Shown: positions 8,613 through 17,949, counted from the stretch's first letter. The stretch is DNA of 64,000 nt from Nonomuraea sp. SYSU D8015 (GCF_008065375.1 NZ_VJYI01000027.1:1-64000), one strand, 5' to 3'. Notes: generated from the sequence alone by a model not told the origin. Program-made: numbers and translations.

Positions 8613-9644
8613 TCAGGACGGTGCGCGCCGCGTAGACTCGCGGAGAACCAGACTCGCCGGGACAATCGTCACCCCGCCGTCCGACGGACGGCCGGCGATG
8701 GCGTCGAGGATGTGCCGGGCGGCCAGGCGGCCGATCTCGCCGAGGTTCATGTCGACAGTGGTCAGCGGCGGCCGGCAGCCCAGCGCCATCGGCTCCCAGT
8801 TGTCGAACCCCACGAGCGCCACGTCCTCGGGCACCCGCCGCCCCCGTTCGCGCAGCGTCTCGGCGACCCCCCGGGCGATCTGGTCGCTGCCGCAGAAGAT
8901 GGCGTCCACGTCGGGTGCGGCGTGCAGCAGCACGTCGGCCCCCTGCCGGCCCCACTCCTCGCTCCACTGCCCGAAGAGGATCTCCCCGGCGGGCCGGAGC
9001 CCGGCTTCGGAGAGGGCGGTGGTGAGCCCGTGCGCGCGTCGGCGCGCCGCCTGGAAGCGCTGTGGTCCGGTGACGTGGCCGATGCGGGTGCGTCCGGTGG
9101 CCAGGAGGTGGCGGGCGGCGAGGGCGCCGCCGCCCTCGTCGTCGGGGATGATGGAGACGTCGGATTCGTCGGTGGACTGGGTCATGGCGTAGACGACGGG
9201 GACGGGCAGGTGGCGGCCGATGCCGGGGCGCGGCTCGGTGCGGCGGCCGGTGACGATGATGCCTTCGACGCGTCTGGCCAGCAGGCGTTCGACGTAGTGG
9301 CGTTCTCTGATGGGGTCGTCGCGGGTGTCGCACATGAAGACCGAGATCTGTCCGGCGCCGAGGGCGTCTTCGGCGCCGAGCATCACGGGGATGCTGAAGC
9401 GGCCGAAGCTGTCGCCCGTGACCAGGCCGACGGTGTAGGTGCGGCCGGCGAGCAGGCCTTGGGCAAGCGGGTTGGGGCGGAAGCCGAGCCGCTCGGCGGC
9501 GGCGAGCACCCGGTCGCGGGTTTCGGCGCGCATGCGGCCACGGCCGTTGAGCGCTTTGGACGCGGTGCCGATCGACACCTGCGCGGCGGCGGCGACGTCC
9601 CTGATCGTGATGGTTTTGGCGGTCCCTTCGGACGGGCTGGCCAA
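8613..9644 (-). CDS. LacI-family transcriptional regulator of the arabinoside/protease regulon
   Basis: LacI/GalR repressor, about 343 aa from the proposed TTG start at 9644 (GAAAGGGGA 5-6 nt upstream). An in-frame ATG at 9743 lies inside the operator and is unlikely. Residues ~8-60 form the HTH and hinge (TIRDVAAAAQVSIGTASKALNGRGRM), followed by the periplasmic-binding-like sugar domain (GLVTGDSFGRFSIPVMLGAEDAL ... GFDNWEPMALGCRPPLTTVDMNLGEIG). It sits between the two operons bearing the shared palindrome: the proteases lie downstream and GH127 diverges upstream. It is the obvious candidate repressor for both; the ligand is probably an arabinose-containing sugar (inference). Confidence 0.85.
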   Translation of the reverse strand: MASPSEGTAKTITIRDVAAAAQVSIGTASKALNGRGRMRAETRDRVLAAAERLGFRPNPLAQGLLAGRTYTVGLVTGDSFGRFSIPVMLGAEDALGAGQISVFMCDTRDDPIRERHYVERLLARRVEGIIVTGRRTEPRPGIGRHLPVPVVYAMTQSTDESDVSIIPDDEGGGALAARHLLATGRTRIGHVTGPQRFQAARRRAHGLTTALSEAGLRPAGEILFGQWSEEWGRQGADVLLHAAPDVDAIFCGSDQIARGVAETLRERGRRVPEDVALVGFDNWEPMALGCRPPLTTVDMNLGEIGRLAARHILDAIAGRPSDGGVTIVPASLVLRESTRRAPS

Positions 9645-9690
9645 CCCGATTCCCCTTTCGCGGTGACACTTTAGCGCGCGGGGTCGTCTA

Positions 9691-9752
9691 TTGACCCGTG
9701 GTGTATCACACCTTACTCTCCGACTGAGAAAACCTATTCCCATGTTTTCTCA
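9691..9752 (+). promoter_or_regulatory. Promoter and operator of the GH127/ABC operon
   Basis: TTGACC (9691-9696), 17-bp spacer and TACTCT (9714-9719) form a promoter. After five bases comes TGAGAAAACCTATTCCCA (9725-9742), which in reverse complement matches the protease-operon operator at 17 of 18 positions. Here it is also part of a larger palindrome with perfect 9-bp arms TGAGAAAAC (9725-9733) and GTTTTCTCA (9744-9752). Both signals lie just before the GH127 start and opposite the LacI gene, so autoregulation is possible. Confidence 0.75.
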
Positions 9753-9771
9753 CTGAGGGGTCAGGAGCTCG

Positions 9772-11646
9772 ATGGAACAGATCGTTGGTCCCGCGGTTCC
9801 CGCCGGCCGGGCGGTGGTGCGGCCGATCGGCATCCGAGACGTCGCGATCACCGGTGGGCCGTTCGGGCGGTGGCAGCGGATCAACCGTGAGGCGAGCATT
9901 CCACTGGGTCTGGAGCAGATGGAGCGCTCGGGGGCGCTGCCCAATCTGCGGCGGGCGGCGGGGGAGGGCGACGGGCCGTTCCAGGGCTACCGCTTTCAGG
10001 ATTCCGATCTCTACAAGCAGCTGGAGGCCGTCTCGTGGGAGCACGCCCGTGCCCCCGAGGCCGGGTACGCCGAGTTCGTCGGGCAGGCGGCGGCGGTGCT
10101 GGCCAGGGCGCAGCGGCCGGACGGCTATCTCAACTCGCATTACCAGGTGGTCAAGCCGGACAAGATCTACGCCGAGCTGGAATACAGCCACGAGATGTAC
10201 TGTGCGGGGCACCTGTTCCAGGCGGCGGTGGCGGCCGCGCGCGCGGGCGTCGGCGAGAGCCTGCTGCCGGTGGCGCGCCGTTTCGCCGATCATCTCGTCG
10301 AGGTGTTCCTGACCGGCGGGAACGACGGCATCGACGGTCACGCGGAGGTCGAGACCGCGCTGGTCGAGCTGCACCGGCTGACGGGGGAGCGCGCGTACCT
10401 GGATCTGGCGTCCAAGCTGATCGACAACCGCGGCAAGGGGCTCATCCGTGACAGCGGGATGGGGATGTTGTACGCGCAGGACCATCTGCCGGTGCGCGAG
10501 GCCGACACGGCGGTGGGGCATGCGGTGCGCCAGCTCTACCTGGAGTCCGGCATCGTCGACGTCTATCTGGAGACGGGTGACGTGTCGTTGCTGGAGTGCT
10601 CGGTGCGCCGGTGGGAGGACATGGTCGCCACCAAGACGTACATCACGGGCGGCCTCGGCTCGCGTCATGACGGGGAGGCGTTCGGCGAGCGGTACGAGCT
10701 TCCGTCCGACCGCGGCTACAGCGAGAGCTGCGCGGCCATCGCGAGCGTCCACTGGAACTGGCGGCTGCTGCTGGCGACGGGTCAGGGCCGGTACGCGGAT
10801 CTGATCGAGCGCACGCTCTACAACGCCTTCGCGGCCTCGACCTCGGCCGACGGGTTGCGTTTCTTCTATGTCAATCCGCTGCAGCGCAGGAACGACCTGG
10901 TGGAGGACGCTTATCTGGGGCGGCGCAGGGAGTGGTTCGCGTGCGCGTGCTGCCCGCCGAACATCATGCGCCTGGTGGCCTCGCTCGGCGGTTACCTGGC
11001 CACGGAGTCGGAGGCCGGTGTCCAGGTGCACCAGTACGTCCCGGGGACGATCGACGCGGGTGGCGCCCGGCTGCGGGTGGACACCGATTACCCGTGGGAC
11101 GGCGTGGTCCGCGTCACGGTGGAGGAGGCGCCGCCGGGGGAGTGGGAGCTGGCGCTGCGCGTTCCGTCGTGGAGCGGGTCCACGTCTGTCAACGGTCGCC
11201 GCGCCGACCCCGGCGACGACGGATATTTCCGGATTCGTCGGCTCTGGACCCGTGGCAACACGGTCGAGCTGCGGCTCGACATGACTCCCAGGCTCATGCA
11301 TCCCCACCACCGCATCGACGCCGTCCGGGGCAGCGTGGCGCTGCAGCGCGGCCCCCTGGTCTACTGCTTCGAGCAGGCCGACCAGCCCGACGGCGTCGAG
11401 ATGGACGACCTGGCGATCGCCCCCGGCGCCGAGCCGCGCGTGCTCGCCGTGCAGGACCTCGAAGGCGTCGGCCGCACCGTGCCGATCGAGATCGACGCCG
11501 TCGTCGTGGATGAGCCGCGCGACGGTCTCCCCTACACCGCCAAGCCCTCTGCGACCAGCACCCGCGTGACCGCGACGGCCGTCCCCTACTTCCAGTGGGA
11601 CAACCGGGACGGCGGCGCGATGCGGGTCTGGATCCCCCTCGCGTAA
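9772..11646 (+). CDS. Glycoside hydrolase family 127 beta-L-arabinofuranosidase
   Basis: GH127 enzyme, 624 aa, normal length, with no signal peptide, so it acts in the cytoplasm. The family removes beta-L-arabinofuranose from arabino-oligosaccharides, classically those of plant hydroxyproline-rich glycoproteins. Expected zinc/catalytic residues are visible: E318 and C320 in YSESCAA and the pair C393-C394 in ACACCPPNIMR, matching the E-x-C...CC arrangement of Bifidobacterium HypBA1, where one Cys is the nucleophile. The (alpha/alpha)6 barrel covers ~20-430 and a beta domain follows. Thirteen nt before the ABC binding-protein gene, so the importer very likely brings in its substrate. The exact specificity (L-Araf versus a related sugar) is inference from family. 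Confidence 0.85.
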   Translation: MEQIVGPAVPAGRAVVRPIGIRDVAITGGPFGRWQRINREASIPLGLEQMERSGALPNLRRAAGEGDGPFQGYRFQDSDLYKQLEAVSWEHARAPEAGYAEFVGQAAAVLARAQRPDGYLNSHYQVVKPDKIYAELEYSHEMYCAGHLFQAAVAAARAGVGESLLPVARRFADHLVEVFLTGGNDGIDGHAEVETALVELHRLTGERAYLDLASKLIDNRGKGLIRDSGMGMLYAQDHLPVREADTAVGHAVRQLYLESGIVDVYLETGDVSLLECSVRRWEDMVATKTYITGGLGSRHDGEAFGERYELPSDRGYSESCAAIASVHWNWRLLLATGQGRYADLIERTLYNAFAASTSADGLRFFYVNPLQRRNDLVEDAYLGRRREWFACACCPPNIMRLVASLGGYLATESEAGVQVHQYVPGTIDAGGARLRVDTDYPWDGVVRVTVEEAPPGEWELALRVPSWSGSTSVNGRRADPGDDGYFRIRRLWTRGNTVELRLDMTPRLMHPHHRIDAVRGSVALQRGPLVYCFEQADQPDGVEMDDLAIAPGAEPRVLAVQDLEGVGRTVPIEIDAVVVDEPRDGLPYTAKPSATSTRVTATAVPYFQWDNRDGGAMRVWIPLA

Positions 11647-11658
11647 GGAAGAACGTCG

Positions 11659-13023
11659 ATGAGAAGACGCGACCTGTTGAAGCTGGGCGGGCTCGCCGCC
11701 CTCGGTGCCACGGCGGCCTGCGGCGGCGGTTCCGGCTCGGGCTCGGGCGGGAACGTGCAACTGCAGTTCATGTTCTGGGGCTCGACGTACGAGAAGGCGG
11801 CCGTCGAGCGCATGCTCAATCAGTACGAGCAGAAGAACGCCGGGGTGAAGGTCAAGCCGCTGTTCACGCCCGACGAGTACGACGTGAAGCTCAACACGCT
11901 GGTGGCCAGCAACAAGCTGCCGGACCTCGGTTATGTGCCGATGTCGATGTCGTTCCGGCTGGGGGAGCAGGGCAAGCTGGTCAACCTGTTCCCGTACCTG
12001 AAGAAGTACCCGCAGCTGGCCGGCTACCTGCCGGACGCCTACCTGTGGACGGGTCAGGACAACCTGCACGGCGTCGCGACGGCGAACGAGTCGATGCTGC
12101 TGTGGTACAGCAAGTCCGCCGCGGCCGCGGCGGGGGTGACGCCGCCGGCCGAGGCGGCCTCGGCGTGGACGTGGGACCAGCTCGTGGAGAACGCCTACAA
12201 GCTCACCGTTGACCAGAACGGCAAGCATCCGGACGAGTCGGGTTTCGATCCCAAGCAGGTCAGGCAGTTCGGCGTGTCGATCAGCTTCACCTACGGTGCC
12301 GCCTGGTACGGGCTCCTGCGCAGCAACGGCGGCGACTTCGCCGACGAGTCGGGCAGGAGGTGCGTGCTGGACTCGCCGGAGGCGATCCAGGTGTTCCAGA
12401 ACCTGCAGGACCTGGTCTACAAGCATCGGGTCGCGCCGGGTCCCGGCCAGCTGGCGGCCACCGGTGACGAGGTGCCGGGCACGAACATCCTGCTCAAGAC
12501 CAAGCGGGTGGCGATGGTGGTGGACGGCCAGTGGAGCCTGCTCGACATGAACGAGAGCAAGGTCGACTACGGCATGGGCGTGCTGCCGAAGTACAAGGAG
12601 CCGTTCACCGCCAGCCAGGTGGCCGGCGCCTCGGCGGCGTTCGCGGGCGGCAAGCACGAGGAGGAGGCCGTGGAGCTGCTCGCGTTCCACAACGACCCGC
12701 GCTACGTGGACCTGTTCGCCAAGGGTCTGTGGATGCCGCAGGAGAAGAAGTACTACGAGGACCAGGCGGCCATCGACTCGTGGACCAAGAACGCGCAGCA
12801 CCCGCCGGAGTTCCGTACCGTCGTCGTGGACTACGCCCGCGACCACGGTGTGCCCGACCTGCGCAACCGCGTCAAGAACATGTCCGCCATCTCCAGCGAC
12901 GTGCTCACGCCGGCCCTGCAGGAGCTGGAGACCGGCAAGCGCCCGGCCGCCGAGATCATGAAGGCCACCGCTCCCAAGATCACCAGCATGTTGCAGGGCT
13001 GGCACCACACGCAGGACGTCTGA
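11659..13023 (+). CDS. Extracellular sugar-binding lipoprotein of an ABC importer
   Basis: 454 aa, family 1 solute-binding protein. The N-terminus has RRRDLLKLGG (Tat-like) and a lipobox-type ATAAC followed by a Gly/Ser linker, so it should be a surface lipoprotein. The typical start LQFMFWGSTYEKAAVERMLNQYEQKNAGVKV and WDQLVENAYKLT motifs are present. It should capture oligosaccharides and deliver them to the two permeases that follow. Its stop overlaps the next start by 1 nt (TGATG). Operon with GH127 suggests arabino-oligosaccharide as ligand. Confidence 0.85.
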   Translation: MRRRDLLKLGGLAALGATAACGGGSGSGSGGNVQLQFMFWGSTYEKAAVERMLNQYEQKNAGVKVKPLFTPDEYDVKLNTLVASNKLPDLGYVPMSMSFRLGEQGKLVNLFPYLKKYPQLAGYLPDAYLWTGQDNLHGVATANESMLLWYSKSAAAAAGVTPPAEAASAWTWDQLVENAYKLTVDQNGKHPDESGFDPKQVRQFGVSISFTYGAAWYGLLRSNGGDFADESGRRCVLDSPEAIQVFQNLQDLVYKHRVAPGPGQLAATGDEVPGTNILLKTKRVAMVVDGQWSLLDMNESKVDYGMGVLPKYKEPFTASQVAGASAAFAGGKHEEEAVELLAFHNDPRYVDLFAKGLWMPQEKKYYEDQAAIDSWTKNAQHPPEFRTVVVDYARDHGVPDLRNRVKNMSAISSDVLTPALQELETGKRPAAEIMKATAPKITSMLQGWHHTQDV

Positions 13024-13904
13024 TGCGCCGCCTGGAGACCCGCTGGGGCATCCTGATGGCGTTGCCCGCCATCCTCGGATTCCTGATCTTCACGATCGGC
13101 CCCATGGCGGCCTCGGCCTTCTTCAGCTTCACCGACTGGACGATCGGCGCGAGCCCGTCGTTCATCGGGCTGGACAACTACACCGCCATGGTCGGCGACG
13201 AGCTGTTCTGGAAGTCGCTGACCGCCACCACGTACTACACGCTCGGCTCGGTGCCGCTGGTGCTGATCGTCAGCTTCGCCGTGGCCATGCTGCTCAATCA
13301 GAAGGTCCGTGGCCTGTCGGCGTGGCGGACGATCTTCTATCTGCCGACGCTGGTGCCCGCGATCGCCAACGTGGTGCTGTGGATCTGGATCTTCAATCCG
13401 GACTTCGGGCTGCTGAACTCGCTGCTGCGGCAGGGCGGGCTGCCGGACTCGCAGTGGATCTACGGCGAGTCCACCGCCGTGCCGTCGCTGATCATCATGA
13501 GCACGTGGGGCTTCGGCAACACCATGGTGATCTTCCTGGCGGGGCTGCAGGGCGTGCCGCGGCACCTGTACGAGGCCGTCTCGATCGACGGCGGCGGCGC
13601 GTGGCGGCGCTTCTGGCACGTGACGCTGCCGATGATGACGCCGACCATCTTCTACAACCTGGTGGTCGGCGTGGTCGGCACCTTCCAGGTGTTCAACCAG
13701 GCGTACGTGATGACCGAGGGCGGCCCCAACCACGCCACCCTCTTCTACGTCTACTACCTGTTCCGCAAGGCGTTCACCGAAAGCGAGATGGGCTACGCCA
13801 GCGCGCTCGCCTGGACCCTCTTCATGATCATCATGGTGGTGACGTTCCTGATGTTCAGGAACGCCCGCCGCTGGGTCTACTACGAGATGGCAGGTGCGCG
13901 ATGA
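13023..13904 (+). CDS. Sugar ABC transporter permease (MalF/UgpA type)
   Basis: 293 aa with about six transmembrane helices. The EAA loop reads YEAVSIDGGGAWRRFWHVTLPMMTP (~190-215), matching the EAA---G---------I-LP pattern that docks the ATPase. The start overlaps the previous stop and its own stop overlaps the next start (ATGA), so the genes are translationally coupled. No ATPase gene is in this operon; actinomycetes often use a shared MsiK-type ATPase encoded elsewhere. Confidence 0.85.
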   Translation: MRRLETRWGILMALPAILGFLIFTIGPMAASAFFSFTDWTIGASPSFIGLDNYTAMVGDELFWKSLTATTYYTLGSVPLVLIVSFAVAMLLNQKVRGLSAWRTIFYLPTLVPAIANVVLWIWIFNPDFGLLNSLLRQGGLPDSQWIYGESTAVPSLIIMSTWGFGNTMVIFLAGLQGVPRHLYEAVSIDGGGAWRRFWHVTLPMMTPTIFYNLVVGVVGTFQVFNQAYVMTEGGPNHATLFYVYYLFRKAFTESEMGYASALAWTLFMIIMVVTFLMFRNARRWVYYEMAGAR

Positions 13905-14803
13905 CCGCCGTGGCGGCCCCGGAGAAGGCCGGCTCCCGCGGCGTGGCCCCCACGCAGGGGCTGCGCAAGCCGCGCAGGTACGGCCGGATCCTGCTGTACG
14001 TCGCGTTGGTGCTCGGGGCGATCCCGACCCTGCTGCCGTTCGTGTGGCTGGTGCGCAGCGCGCTCATGCAGGACGCGCAGATGTTCGTCTCGCCGCCGGA
14101 GTGGATCCCCTCGCCGTTCCAGTGGTCGAACTTCGGCGAGGCTCTGACCTCGCAGCCCTTCGGCCGCTACTTCGTCAACACGCTCGTCATCGCCGTCATC
14201 AGCGTCCTGGGCACGGTGCTGACCTGCTCGGTGGCCGCCTTCAGTTTCTCGCGGCTGCGCTGGCGCGGCCGGGACGTGGTGTTCGCGCTGCTGCTGAGCG
14301 GCGTGATGCTGCCGTACGCCGTCACGCTGATCCCGACGTTCGTGATGTGGCAGGAGCTGGGGGCGCTGGACACGATCGCGCCGCTGACCGTGCCGAGCTG
14401 GTTCGCCGGGGCGGGCGGGGGAGTGTTCAACATCTTCCTGCTGCGGCAGTTCTTCCTGACGATCCCGTTCGAGCTGGACGAGGCCGCCTACATCGACGGG
14501 GCCTCGCCGTGGCGGGTGTTCTGGACGATCGTCATGCCGCTGTCGAAGCCGGCGATCATCGTGGTCACCATCTTCACCTTCATCGGCACCTGGAACGACT
14601 TCCTCGGTCCGCTGCTCTACCTGCAGAGCGAGGAGAACTACACGTTGTCGCTGGGGCTGGCGTCGTTCCAGAGCATGTACCTGACCCAGTGGGGCTATCT
14701 GATGGCGGCGTCGGCGGCCGTGATCGCGCCGATCATCGCGTTGTTCTTCTTCCTGCAGCGGTACTTCATCGAGGGCGTCACGCTGACGGGGATCAAGAAC
14801 TGA
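13901..14803 (+). CDS. Sugar ABC transporter permease (MalG/UgpE type)
   Basis: 300 aa with six transmembrane helices. EAA loop DEAAYIDGASPWRVFWTIVMPLSKPA sits at ~195-220, and the C-terminus QRYFIEGVTLTGIKN is typical of MalG-type permeases. Start ATG overlaps the previous stop by 4 nt. It should pair with the preceding permease to form the channel. Last gene of the GH127 operon; 210 bp follow before the convergent response regulator, with no clear gene in between. Confidence 0.87.
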   Translation: MTAVAAPEKAGSRGVAPTQGLRKPRRYGRILLYVALVLGAIPTLLPFVWLVRSALMQDAQMFVSPPEWIPSPFQWSNFGEALTSQPFGRYFVNTLVIAVISVLGTVLTCSVAAFSFSRLRWRGRDVVFALLLSGVMLPYAVTLIPTFVMWQELGALDTIAPLTVPSWFAGAGGGVFNIFLLRQFFLTIPFELDEAAYIDGASPWRVFWTIVMPLSKPAIIVVTIFTFIGTWNDFLGPLLYLQSEENYTLSLGLASFQSMYLTQWGYLMAASAAVIAPIIALFFFLQRYFIEGVTLTGIKN

Positions 14804-15013
14804 CCCTTGCCATGCCGCCGGGCGGGTACTGGCACGCCCGGGCCGGGCTCTCCACGTGTCCTGCCCGGTGGTCATCCGCCGACGGCGGCGGTCGCAGGTG
14901 TCGCCGGGGCCCGCGCCACGCGAAGATTCCGCTGGCCTCCTCGTCTTCTCCATCCCTGCAAGACGAACCCGGTCCGGGGAGAATGAGCGGGCCGGCGGCT
15001 CTCCTGTGGCCGG

Positions 15014-15646
15014 CTATCCGCCGAGCCGGATGATGCCGCGGGACGCGGCGACTGTTACCGCTGCCGTTCGGTCATCCACTCCAAGCTTGGCGAAAACGTG
15101 CAGCAGGTGGGTCTTGACCGTGGCCTCGCTGATGCACAAATGCGCGGCGATGGCCTTGTTGCTCATCCCTTGCGCGACCGCGCCGAGGACCTCGATCTCC
15201 CGGCCGCTGAGCGCATCAGCCGCGTCGGCGCGTGCCCACGACAGCACCCGGGTCGCGATGGCAGGCGACAGGGCGCTCTCGCCCCGCGCCGCTGCCCGGA
15301 TCGCGTCGAACAGCTGCTCCCGGCCGGCGTCCTTGAGCAGGTAGCCGATGGCTCCGGCGTCGATGGCGCGGGAGATGTCGCCGTCGGTGTCGTAGGTGGT
15401 CAGGATGATGACCTTGGCGTCCGGGTCGTGATCGCGGATCCGGCTGGTCGCCGTGGCGCCGTCGATCTCGGGCAACTGCAGGTCCATCAGCGTGACGTCG
15501 GGCCGCAGGCCGCACGCCAGCCGTACCGCTTCCGCGCCGGAGACCGCCTCGCCGACCACTTCCAGGTCCTCCTGGGTGCCGAGCATCGCGCGGATGCCGT
15601 CGCGGACCACGGGGTGGTCGTCGACGATCAGGACCCTGACCTTCAT
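15014..15646 (-). CDS. NarL/FixJ-type response regulator
   Basis: 210 aa. Receiver domain residues 1-120 with acidic IVDDH, phospho-acceptor Asp in LMDLQLPEIDG and Lys in YLLKDA. The LuxR-type HTH covers ~145-205 (LSGREIEVLGAVAQGMSNKAIAAHLCISEATVKTHL). The start at 15646 overlaps the kinase stop by 4 nt (ATGA), so the pair is translationally coupled. Target genes are not evident; convergent with the sugar operon. Confidence 0.88.
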   Translation of the reverse strand: MKVRVLIVDDHPVVRDGIRAMLGTQEDLEVVGEAVSGAEAVRLACGLRPDVTLMDLQLPEIDGATATSRIRDHDPDAKVIILTTYDTDGDISRAIDAGAIGYLLKDAGREQLFDAIRAAARGESALSPAIATRVLSWARADAADALSGREIEVLGAVAQGMSNKAIAAHLCISEATVKTHLLHVFAKLGVDDRTAAVTVAASRGIIRLGG

Positions 15647-16794
15647 CGTGCCCCGCTCAGCGCCACCACCGGAAGGCTGGCCACGACCGTGGTGCCCGCT
15701 CCTGGGGCGCTTTCCACGAGAAGGGTGCCGCCGAGCCGTTCCATGCGCTCCCGCATGATCGAGAGGCCGTGTCCGGAGGCGGCCCGTGAGGGGTCGAAGC
15801 CGTCGCCGTCGTCGTGGACGTCCAGCACGATCAGATCCTCCATGTACGAAAGGGTGAGTGTGACCTGGTCGGCGCGGGCGTGGCGGCGGGCGTTGGCGAC
15901 CGCCTCCTGCGCCACGCGCAGCAGTTCCTCCTGGACCTGGCCGTCCAGCGGCCGGACCGTACCGGTGATCACGGTGTGCGCGTCGACGCCGGTTTCGTCC
16001 GACAGGCGGCCGGACAGCCCCTGCAGTGCCCCCGGCAGGCCGCACTCGTCGAGCTGGCCGGGCCGCAGGGCTAGCACCACCCGGCGGCTCTCCGCGAGGT
16101 TCTCCCGCGCGGCCCGCAATGCCTGGGTCAGGTGCTTGTTGTCGGGCAGAGTCGCCTGCGCGGCCTCCAGCAACATCACCACGCTGGCGAACCCCTGGGT
16201 CAAGCTGTCGTGAATGTCACGGGCCAGCCGTTGCCGCTCGGCCGCCACACCCGCCTGCCGTTCGGCCGCCGCCCGTGCGTCCTGCGCGGCCTGCAACTGC
16301 TCGATGAGCCGCTTGCGCTCGGCGCTCTGCCGCGACACCGAACTGAAGTATCCGACCGCGGTCGCCATGCTGATCGCGATCAGCGTGGCAATGGCGATCT
16401 CGGTCCAGGTGACCGCCCCGGTCGCGTGAAACCGATGCCACAGCCAGCCACCGGCGCACGACAGCACCGCGACACGGCCGACCCGCACGGCGTCCATGCA
16501 GTACGGCACGAGCACGGTCAGCGCGACCACCAGGAAGGAGGAGTCGATCGCGAACAGCCCCAGCCAGATCAGCCCGCCGCCGAGCACGTACGGCAGTGGC
16601 ACGTCGTCCACGGGCGGGGTGCGCAGCACGAACCACACGGCGTACCAGGCGGCCAGGCCGGCCACGAGCACCACCGGCAGCACCTGGCCGGCCTCCGACA
16701 GGGGTCCGGCCGAGGTGAGCACCAGCCACGAGACGAAGAAGGCATGCTGCCACCGGCGCCGCGACCGCTCCCAGGACTCCACACCGCAAAACAT
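15643..16794 (-). CDS. DesK-family sensor histidine kinase
   Basis: 383 aa. Five or six hydrophobic helices cover ~15-160, then a coiled linker, the HisKA_3 box RDIHDSLTQGFASVVMLLEAA with the phosphorylated His (~200), the N box VANARRHARA, the G1 box HDDGDGFD and G2 GHGLSIMRERM. It has no large extracellular sensor domain, so the signal may be membrane-borne. Forms a two-component pair with the overlapping response regulator. Confidence 0.87.
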   Translation of the reverse strand: MFCGVESWERSRRRWQHAFFVSWLVLTSAGPLSEAGQVLPVVLVAGLAAWYAVWFVLRTPPVDDVPLPYVLGGGLIWLGLFAIDSSFLVVALTVLVPYCMDAVRVGRVAVLSCAGGWLWHRFHATGAVTWTEIAIATLIAISMATAVGYFSSVSRQSAERKRLIEQLQAAQDARAAAERQAGVAAERQRLARDIHDSLTQGFASVVMLLEAAQATLPDNKHLTQALRAARENLAESRRVVLALRPGQLDECGLPGALQGLSGRLSDETGVDAHTVITGTVRPLDGQVQEELLRVAQEAVANARRHARADQVTLTLSYMEDLIVLDVHDDGDGFDPSRAASGHGLSIMRERMERLGGTLLVESAPGAGTTVVASLPVVALSGAR

Positions 16795-16894
16795 AATCAG
16801 CCGCCCGTCGGCCCGCCATCAACCAGTCGACTGATGAGTGAATCGGCGGACCGCTCGATGTGCGCGTCGCCGTCCCGGAATCAGACTCGGCCCC

Positions 16895-17695
16895 GTGACA
16901 GCCATCCCCAGCCCCACCCAGGCCGTCTGGCACCTCGGTCCGATCCCGATCCGCGCCTACGCCCTCCTGATGCTGCTCGGCGTCCTCGTCGGCATCTGGG
17001 TGACCCGGCGCCGCTGGGTCGCTCGCGGCGGCGAGAGCGGCACGATCGGCGACATCGCCACCTGGGCCGTGCCGTTCGGACTCGTCGGCGCCCGCCTCTA
17101 TCACGTGGCCACCGCCTGGCAGCAGTACTTCGGCCCCGCCGGGGAACCGCTGCGCGCCCTGGCGATCTGGGAGGGCGGCATCAGCATCTGGGGCGCCGTC
17201 GCCGGCGGCGCGGTCGGCGCGTGGCTCGCCTGCCGCCGACGGGGCATCCCGCTACGCGACTTCGCCGACGCCGTCGCTCCCGGGCTCGCGCTCGGGCAGG
17301 CGATCGCCCGCTGGGGGAACTGGTTCAACCAGGAGCTGTACGGCAGGCCGACGACCCTGCCCTGGGCGCTGGAGATCGATCCCGCCCACCGGCCCCCCGG
17401 CATGGAGTCCACGGCCACCTACCATCCGGCCTTCCTGTACGAGTCGCTGTGGAACCTGGCCGTGGCCGGATTCGTCGTCTGGGCTGAACGGCGATTCCGG
17501 CTCGACCGTGGCCGGACGTTCGCGGTCTACGCCGCCGCCTACACCGCCGGTCGCGCCTGGATCGAGTGGCTCCGTATCGACCCCTCCCCGCACCTCCTCG
17601 GCCTGCGCCTCAACGACTGGACCGCCCTGCTCTGCTTCACGGCGGCGGTCGTCTACCTCACCGTGAACCGGCCGCGGTCGTCCACCCCCTCGTGA
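16895..17695 (+). CDS. lgt: Prolipoprotein diacylglyceryl transferase
   Basis: 266 aa from the GTG at 16895; the in-frame ATG at 16838 adds a basic, non-homologous tail. Polytopic membrane enzyme that attaches diacylglycerol from phosphatidylglycerol to the lipobox cysteine of prelipoproteins. The Lgt signature is clear: GLALGQAIARWGNWFNQELY followed by GRPT, then YHPAFLYESLWNL. Early Arg/His motifs (PIRAYALLMLLG, GARLYHV) are also present. Several actinomycetes carry two lgt copies; this one stands apart from the usual trp-lgt locus, so it may be an extra copy. Confidence 0.9.
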   Translation: MTAIPSPTQAVWHLGPIPIRAYALLMLLGVLVGIWVTRRRWVARGGESGTIGDIATWAVPFGLVGARLYHVATAWQQYFGPAGEPLRALAIWEGGISIWGAVAGGAVGAWLACRRRGIPLRDFADAVAPGLALGQAIARWGNWFNQELYGRPTTLPWALEIDPAHRPPGMESTATYHPAFLYESLWNLAVAGFVVWAERRFRLDRGRTFAVYAAAYTAGRAWIEWLRIDPSPHLLGLRLNDWTALLCFTAAVVYLTVNRPRSSTPS

Positions 17696-17768
17696 ACCGG
17701 CCGCAGGCCATGCAAAGCCTACTGCGTGCCGCCTCCTGGGACGCTGACGCCGTCCATGACGACCTGCC
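17692..17768 (+). pseudogene. IS701-family transposase remnant
   Basis: Frame starting near 17692 reads MQSLLRAASWDADAVHDDL, which matches the conserved N-terminal segment of IS701-family DDE transposases (MQRLL..A.WDADAVRDDL). The similarity stops at about 17768 and nothing recognisable follows up to the next gene, so only ~25 codons survive. The frame continues to 17949 with Ala/Glu/Gly-rich sequence that I do not recognise. Confidence 0.55.
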
Positions 17769-17949
17769 CCCTATGCCGCCACTCTGCTCAGTGGTGCCCC
17801 GACTGGCCGCTGGGAAGGTGACGACGGGTGACGCCGAGGGCGTGCTGGTGGCGGCGCTGGAGCCGGGGCACGCAGCGGCGGAGTTCGAGCAGGTGGAGGT
17901 GCTGGGCGGCGGAGTCCCGCGGGAGGGGATCGCCACCCGGCTCCGGTGA

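Noticed and set aside
9706..13008. Very long open frame on the minus strand opposite GH127 and the binding-protein gene
   Set aside because: It is the antisense shadow of high-GC genes with strong third-position bias. Composition is Arg/His/Val/Leu-rich without domains, and the forward genes have clear families, motifs and ribosome binding sites.
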